Positions 46,201-50,195 of a stretch of DNA of 50,195 nucleotides are shown here, one piece after another (position 1 is the first letter of the stretch; every line of letters begins with the position of its first letter). Origin of the DNA: Phoronis australis (lineage: Eukaryota > Phoronida > Phoronidae); the NCBI GenBank assembly GCA_002633005.1, contig NMRA01000346.1, positions 66,248-116,442 on the forward strand, in the 5' to 3' direction. The notes under the pieces are model-generated. The model was not told the DNA's origin, searched no databases, and saw only the letters and a list, made by a program, of their open reading frames with translations. A program made the translations under genes and the position numbers.

Positions 46201-49200
46201 TCATCAAGAAATAGGCTACAGTCTAGTTCAATAGAAGCTAAACAAACCTGAAAGCAGCAAGAGCGCTCAACAAAGGAGCAGCGTTATCACAAAATNCAAC
46301 TTTAAATTATTATAGTAAGTAGTCTAAATCTTTAACTGAACACAGGTGCATCGGTGCACTGAAAAGTGGTCATAACATAAGCAGGCTTCAAGCTCACCTT
46401 AGCACCACCATAGTAAGAAAAACAGTTACAAAACAGTGCTACGATGTGCTGTTACTTAATATAAACAGCAGAACCATCATTGCTTATGATTATCATCACT
46501 ATCGATTTTGTTATTATTATAATTATTGGTATTTCATTATCATTATTGTTATTTTATGCATTACTATCATGGTAATAATCTGCATACTCAGCACACACAA
46601 AATCATATAATATAAAATAATATATTGTTCCTTAGTTATTTCGCATGAAACAACTTGGTGTGATTGCTCCACCTAATTAGCACAGAGCAAGTTTTGCACT
46701 TTGGAAAATGTAAACACAAATTCCAATCATTGGTTGTGTTAAAGGAGAAGGCCTTTTTTCATATCATTTTTAATAAAAATATTTTTCGGTTAATAATGGG
46801 TTCCTGTAATTTTATTAGTTAGTAATGCCTTACTCCGGATGTGACGTTTAGGGGGTTAAGAATTTCCCACAATTTTGTTTTCATATAGTCTGACTGTGTG
46901 ACCTGTCAAGTCAGTCATTGTTTTATCTCGGTTGTGGTAAGTTCAGTTGTTTGCGTTTGTTTACGAGTCAGTCAACATGACGCACAGTTGCTGCATACCG
47001 GGGTGTACTCATTATCGCCTCGCGCACTTTGGGTGTGCCATTACGCCGCCTTCGGGAAAATTACACGATCCGGCATACTTGGCTCGTTCGTGTCAAGAAC
47101 GAAGCGTTACTGTCCACGCAACGTATAAAGCAGTGGAGAATTACCGAGTGTGTGGCAAGCATTTTCTGCCGTTGGATTACGAAATAGATATGTACGCGTA
47201 ATTGATGGAGGTTCCTGCAAAACAACACATGAAGAAGGGTGCTGTTAATTCCTGGCAATGCCCCGTCGCCACCCCCGAGAAGTGCATTTTTGAAGTGAGT
47301 AGCCCCACGAGCTGTGGCCTCTACAGTGACTGGAGGCAATTCACCTACAGTCACCTGTGCCTCCGAACATACCCCACAGCGTGCAATTCCCGGAACTAGC
47401 AATGATTCGCCCTGTGCTGGTGTTGTCTCCAGACCAGAGCCTATAAGCAGCCCTGCAGCGATGTTCAGTAGTGGGAGTGAATACAGGCCAAGTTCAACAC
47501 CCATTGAGGAGGACAGTTTGTCATCCAGTCATCAGGCCAGTAAGCCAATCTTTGATAAGTTTATTGTGGACTTGACCAAAAGTATTGGAGCTAATTATAA
47601 GGTGCCAGTGTGTGGCAAGGGAGTCACACGGCTGGATGTAAGCCGTTTGAGTGCTCAGGTCACCATTCAGTGGGAACAGCATACTAGGCATTCCATTGAG
47701 GTCGGCATAACAGCACACACCTTGCATTTTCAGCAAGACGTCTCACCACGTCTGTCCTCAGTCTCAGCTTTATCCCTCTCAACAGCTGTCTATATTCTGC
47801 CTCACTATACTCGGGCTCAAACATATATCCACCTACTCCTACTACAAACTAACATTCCCAAATCCAAGTTAAACATAATTGACTTCTCTAACAACTTAGC
47901 TTGTCGTAGAATACTCATCGATGGGAAGTGGTGACAATTTTAGGAAACTAGCACAAAACAACAGTAGAACAGATCATCACAGTAACTCGAACGCACTAGA
48001 AATGTCACTTTTGAAGTAGTTGCACGACCAATTAATAAAATTATGGGGAGCCTTAAGGTGTGACGTGGATGAGCATGATGTTACTCAAGAGTTATGTGGT
48101 CAAAAGATTGTTTCATCAATTACGTGTAAAGTACTCTTAATACTGAAACAGGATAAAGACACAACTGAAACATGAGAACCCTTACGCCGCAATTTGTCGA
48201 ATTCGCACACGGGCAGTCGGCAATGCTTGTAACTACAAAGTCTGACATATTCAGTTAATTTGGCACACTGTGACTATCAGGAAAATATGTTCAATTTATT
48301 TTGCACGAAATAAGTACAGAATTACAATATTATCAGAATACCACTCATATTATTGTAATTATTACCATTACCATTATCATTATTAGTGTTACTGATGGTT
48401 GATTATAATATCAGAATACCACTTATATTACTGCAATTATTACCATTACCAATAATAGCACTCATATTATTGTAATTATTATCATTACCATTATCATTAT
48501 TAGTGATACTAATGGTTGATTACAATAATATCAGAATACCACTCATATTATTGTAATTATTATCATTACCAAGAATACCACTCATATTACTGCAATCATT
48601 ATCATTATCATTATCATTATTAGTGTTACTGATGGTTAGTTAACTTTCTGTATTACATCCAATTTCAACACTATCTTATATCTCAGTACTAGACCCATTG
48701 TGTCCATTGTAACATGTGTGAACTTGAAAATCGAGTGTCCAAGAGGGCTAGGGTACTATTCATGTCGAGTACTGCTTTAAGTTTTGGTTCAAAGACATAA
48801 TGCGTTGTGAGCCACTGGTCGTTTTTATGCTTTTCTATTTTTAGTTGATAACGCATGTTTTATATTCATTGTCTTTATTTCGTGCAACTCAGCGTTTGTT
48901 AGCAGATTTTTAAGTCATTGACTGCATAAAAAACATCAAACCATGACAAATTGTTAATGATTTACTTACTGTCTGTCATTAGATATGGCAATCCCATTGG
49001 GCATGTAGAAGCCACCAGCAGCCTCTGATGTGATGGCACTGCCACCATCATAGTGTATTACATTCCCAAATGGCAGCATGAGTAATAGATGGAGCTGGCG
49101 GTACAGCATGTTCGTCACGCCAAAAAAGTTGGTCGCAAAGAATGAATTGCTACTTGTTGCCACGACACTGTTCAAGCTGTGAAAAAGAAAATAATCATTG

Positions 49201-49852
49201 AAAAACTTTATACACCAAAGAAAACTTTGAAAAATTTAAAGTTGAAAAGAACAACGTTAATTCAACAAATATTGTCAGCATGCCAAAACATGAAATCAAA
49301 AGATGCAGGTTACATTTGCGACCTGAAATTTGAAAATGCAAGATGAGATTTAGCCCAATTCACATTCATGGCATGTGTGGCACTTGGGAGCTCCAAAGCC
49401 AAGTTTTTTACACTTCCCTGTACAACCAACAACACTACAGACAACACTGTGAATCCCAGAATAGCTTTCAGTCACCAGTTGATACATGAAAGAACACTGT
49501 CACACAAAAAACTACTTTTTTAGTCCATAAAAATTTCGCAAACTGGATCCTGCGAGCGTGACCTGGATTTTAGAAAACCCACCTGTAATATTGGCCAGAC
49601 CAAACACGATTGCGTGCCAATTTTCATACAGTGAAAGGTTGAAAATCAACACAGTTATCTATATTACCCGTGAAATCTTGCTTAATATTGAAAAATCTTT
49701 GTCCAGGTCAAACCCTGCACACAATCACCTGGTGAAAGCTGAATGTTGTACAGTCTCCCTGTGATACAGCTGCTTCTCTTGCAAATCTAAATCAAATATC
49801 TCCATCGTGTCACCACCAGGTGGGTGATTTACAACAAACAAGGTTATTGACC
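39146..49852 (-). CDS. Paraoxonase/arylesterase-like, 3' part (5' exons outside window)
   Basis: Exons seen: 49852-49729, 49177-48970, 41510-41376 and 39313-39146 (stop TAA). The protein reads ITLFVVNHPP...MEIFDLDL, then SLNSVVATSSNSFFATN...FYMPNGIAISNDR, then NPDNVYVEKDTGDVYLGC, and ends LLIGTVFTKLLHCNVTVP. Each part matches the paraoxonase propeller. In PON1 numbering (recalled), His134 (VVNHP), Asn168, Asn224 (PNGIAI), Asp269 and Asn270 (PDN) are kept; Asp169 is replaced by Ser. Junctions are consistent where exons adjoin. One ~70-base exon expected between 48970 and 41510 (the YVAD-like blade) was not found; a gap N at 46296 lies in that intron. Paraoxonases are calcium-dependent lactonases, usually secreted or membrane-anchored. 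The last intron holds the 22-bp minisatellite. Confidence 0.88.
39443..39577. repeat. 27-bp tandem repeat, ~5 copies
   Basis: The unit is AGTTTTGTACCATATCTACA plus ATCAAAC, with small changes (ATAGCT, AATGTT). It sits in the last intron of the paraoxonase-like gene. Confidence 0.9.
39786..40797. repeat. 22-bp minisatellite, exactly 46 units
   Basis: The unit begins GTAGGCTAACGCACGCGAGC and ends GA. Its length, 1012 bp = 46 x 22, shows no indel. Units 2-35 look identical. Units 36-46 mostly end GT instead of GA and accumulate changes (GTAAACG, GTTAACG, CAAGCG), and the edge units on both sides contain GTTAA and CATGTGAACGT or CATGCGAG. Each unit holds four CpGs, so the array is a CpG island-like block of about 180 CpGs. 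It lies in the last intron of the paraoxonase-like gene. Confidence 0.97.
41511..43240. other. Paraoxonase intron, left part
   Basis: AT-rich, with one 91-codon open frame (42061-42336 plus) that shows no motif or splice support. Nothing recognised. Confidence 0.4.
43248..43277. repeat. (TA)n microsatellite
   Basis: About 15 uninterrupted TA units. Confidence 0.95.
43560..43790 (-). pseudogene. Decayed THAP zinc-finger sequence
   Basis: The minus strand reads KRVCVFLRVP, LQPEMLKKWFPAVKNEKYAV, then a frame change and KYEA, KYLR and CGR. It matches the remnant at 26470-26710 over most of its length, including PEMLKKW (Trp kept here, stop there). The terminal C-x2-H has become CGRQ. Inserted in the large paraoxonase intron. 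Confidence 0.6.
43791..45880. other. Paraoxonase intron, nothing coding recognised
   Basis: Contains short frames without motifs and repeated CCTTAAG/CTTAAGG words around 44340-44930. No transposon ends identified. Confidence 0.4.
45886..46225. repeat. ~180-bp tandem duplication with GATGATGACGAAGATGAC core
   Basis: Copies at about 45886-46065 and 46073-46225 share GCGAAATTAAC, AGATGATGACGAAGATGAC, CATAACGAA or CATATGACAAA, and end AAATAGGCTACAGTCT. They are moderately diverged. The core would code for Asp/Glu runs, but no ORF is continuous. Confidence 0.8.
46296..46296. other. Assembly gap (single N)
   Basis: One undetermined base in the paraoxonase intron where an exon is missing. Confidence 0.9.
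46977..47201 (+). CDS. THAP-finger protein fragment
   Basis: ATG at 46977 gives MTHSCCIPGC..., then VENYRVCGKHFLPLDYEID, and a stop. The C-x3-C ... 48 residues ... C-x2-H spacing and the closing F-x3-DYE fit the THAP DNA-binding finger, which sits at the N-terminus of transposase-derived and host regulators. The usual Trp is not evident. A second coding-like stretch follows in another frame (47203-47934). The ATG context (GTCAACATGA) is reasonable. Confidence 0.6.
   Translation: MTHSCCIPGCTHYRLAHFGCAITPPSGKLHDPAYLARSCQERSVTVHATYKAVENYRVCGKHFLPLDYEIDMYA
47203..47934 (+). pseudogene. Possible continuation of the THAP-finger gene, frame-broken
   Basis: Frame pieces: MEVPAKQHMKKGAVNS, then a different frame with NAPSPPPRSAFLK, a TGA (47298-47300), and VAPRAVASTVTGGNSPTV, open to 47934. 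The Pro/Ser/Thr-rich stretch followed by KPIFDKFIVDLTKS is protein-like, but I cannot name a domain. Either introns separate these parts or the gene is decayed. Confidence 0.35.
48330..48640. repeat. ~110-bp AT-rich higher-order tandem repeat, ~3 copies
   Basis: Each copy contains ATATCAGAATACCACTCATA, runs of ATTATTACCATTACC, and ATTAGTGTTACTGATGGTT. The units vary by internal gain or loss of ATT/ACC triplets. In the paraoxonase intron. Confidence 0.85.
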
Positions 49853-50084
49853 CTGGAATAAAAAACGAACATAGACCTTTGTGATTGAGTAGTTGGTGGG
49901 CAGAGGTCAGTGTTCATGAATGAGGATTGAATGCAGTGAGATTTCACAGCATGCCATAAAACTACTAGTTGTGCATTGGGATATTCAAATAATTCAAACA
50001 AAAGTGTCCAACCTCTCAAAATATCCCTGAATGAAGAAAGTTGTTTCTGCCCGTCAACTTTGCCTATCTTGTACACCAAAATTT

Positions 50085-50195
50085 GAGGCGTACTGTTTGA
50101 GTCACAGCGAAGTGTTTGAATCAAGCTGTTAGTAATGTTCGAGTCAAGGTGTAGTGTTTGAGTCAAGGTGTAGTGTTTGAGTCACAGCGAAGTGT
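50085..50195. repeat. ~20-bp tandem repeat running off the window
   Basis: The phrases GTGTTTGAGTCAAGGTGTA and TTTGAGTCACAGCGAAGTGT alternate to the last base. Confidence 0.8.

Noticed and set aside
47061-47504. 147-aa minus-strand open frame
   Set aside because: Antisense to the THAP-finger coding stretch; Ala/Gly-rich composition reflects that overlap.

Overview
This window looks like nuclear DNA from a heterozygous, repeat-rich marine invertebrate. Genes are split by introns with GT/AG junctions, coding density is low, and simple repeats, minisatellites, MITEs and LINE scraps are abundant. An amphioxus-like or other deuterostome genome fits, and a mollusc-like one is possible, but nothing I can read fixes the species. 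Three single-N gaps (13721, 15613, 46296) show it is a draft scaffold.

Left part (1-11.4 kb, + strand). The first bases look like an exon end with a splice donor. Eight further exons (976-5576) join in perfect phase into the 3' part of an SGNH-hydrolase-like protein with a basic nuclear-type tail and a terminal zinc-finger-like motif. Directly after it lies a long transposase of the Mutator/MULE type (about 5974-11406). It carries an unusual domain chain: Ulp1-like cysteine protease, GATA-like zinc finger, FAR1/WRKY-like C/H motif, DDE core, SWIM finger, Cys/His cluster and PHD finger. The splice phases allow the SGNH gene and the transposase to be one transcript. This is the best candidate for an undescribed system here.

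Middle part (11.4-22 kb). This is repeat territory. A ~0.9-kb segment appears twice around an N gap, probably as two haplotypes in tandem. One copy carries a Tc1/mariner-like MITE whose empty site is preserved in the other copy. There is also a tiny perfect-TIR element, a 57-bp tandem repeat, a LINE fragment, and a ~1.1-kb foldback element with another MITE nested in it.

Right part (22-50 kb, - strand). Two six-bladed-propeller enzymes lie in the same orientation. One is a complete three-exon gene strongly resembling diisopropyl-fluorophosphatase (22497-30981). The other is the 3' part of a paraoxonase/arylesterase (exons between 39146 and 49852), whose 5' exons lie beyond the window. Both families are calcium-dependent lactonase/phosphotriesterase-type enzymes. 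Their introns hold three THAP-finger sequences (two decayed), an L1/Tx1-like LINE tail, a 564-bp element with a 9-bp target duplication, and a striking 46-unit array of 22 bp. Two of the three copies of a dispersed repeat that spreads GTCACGTGAC palindromes also lie in the DFPase intron; the third lies downstream of that gene.
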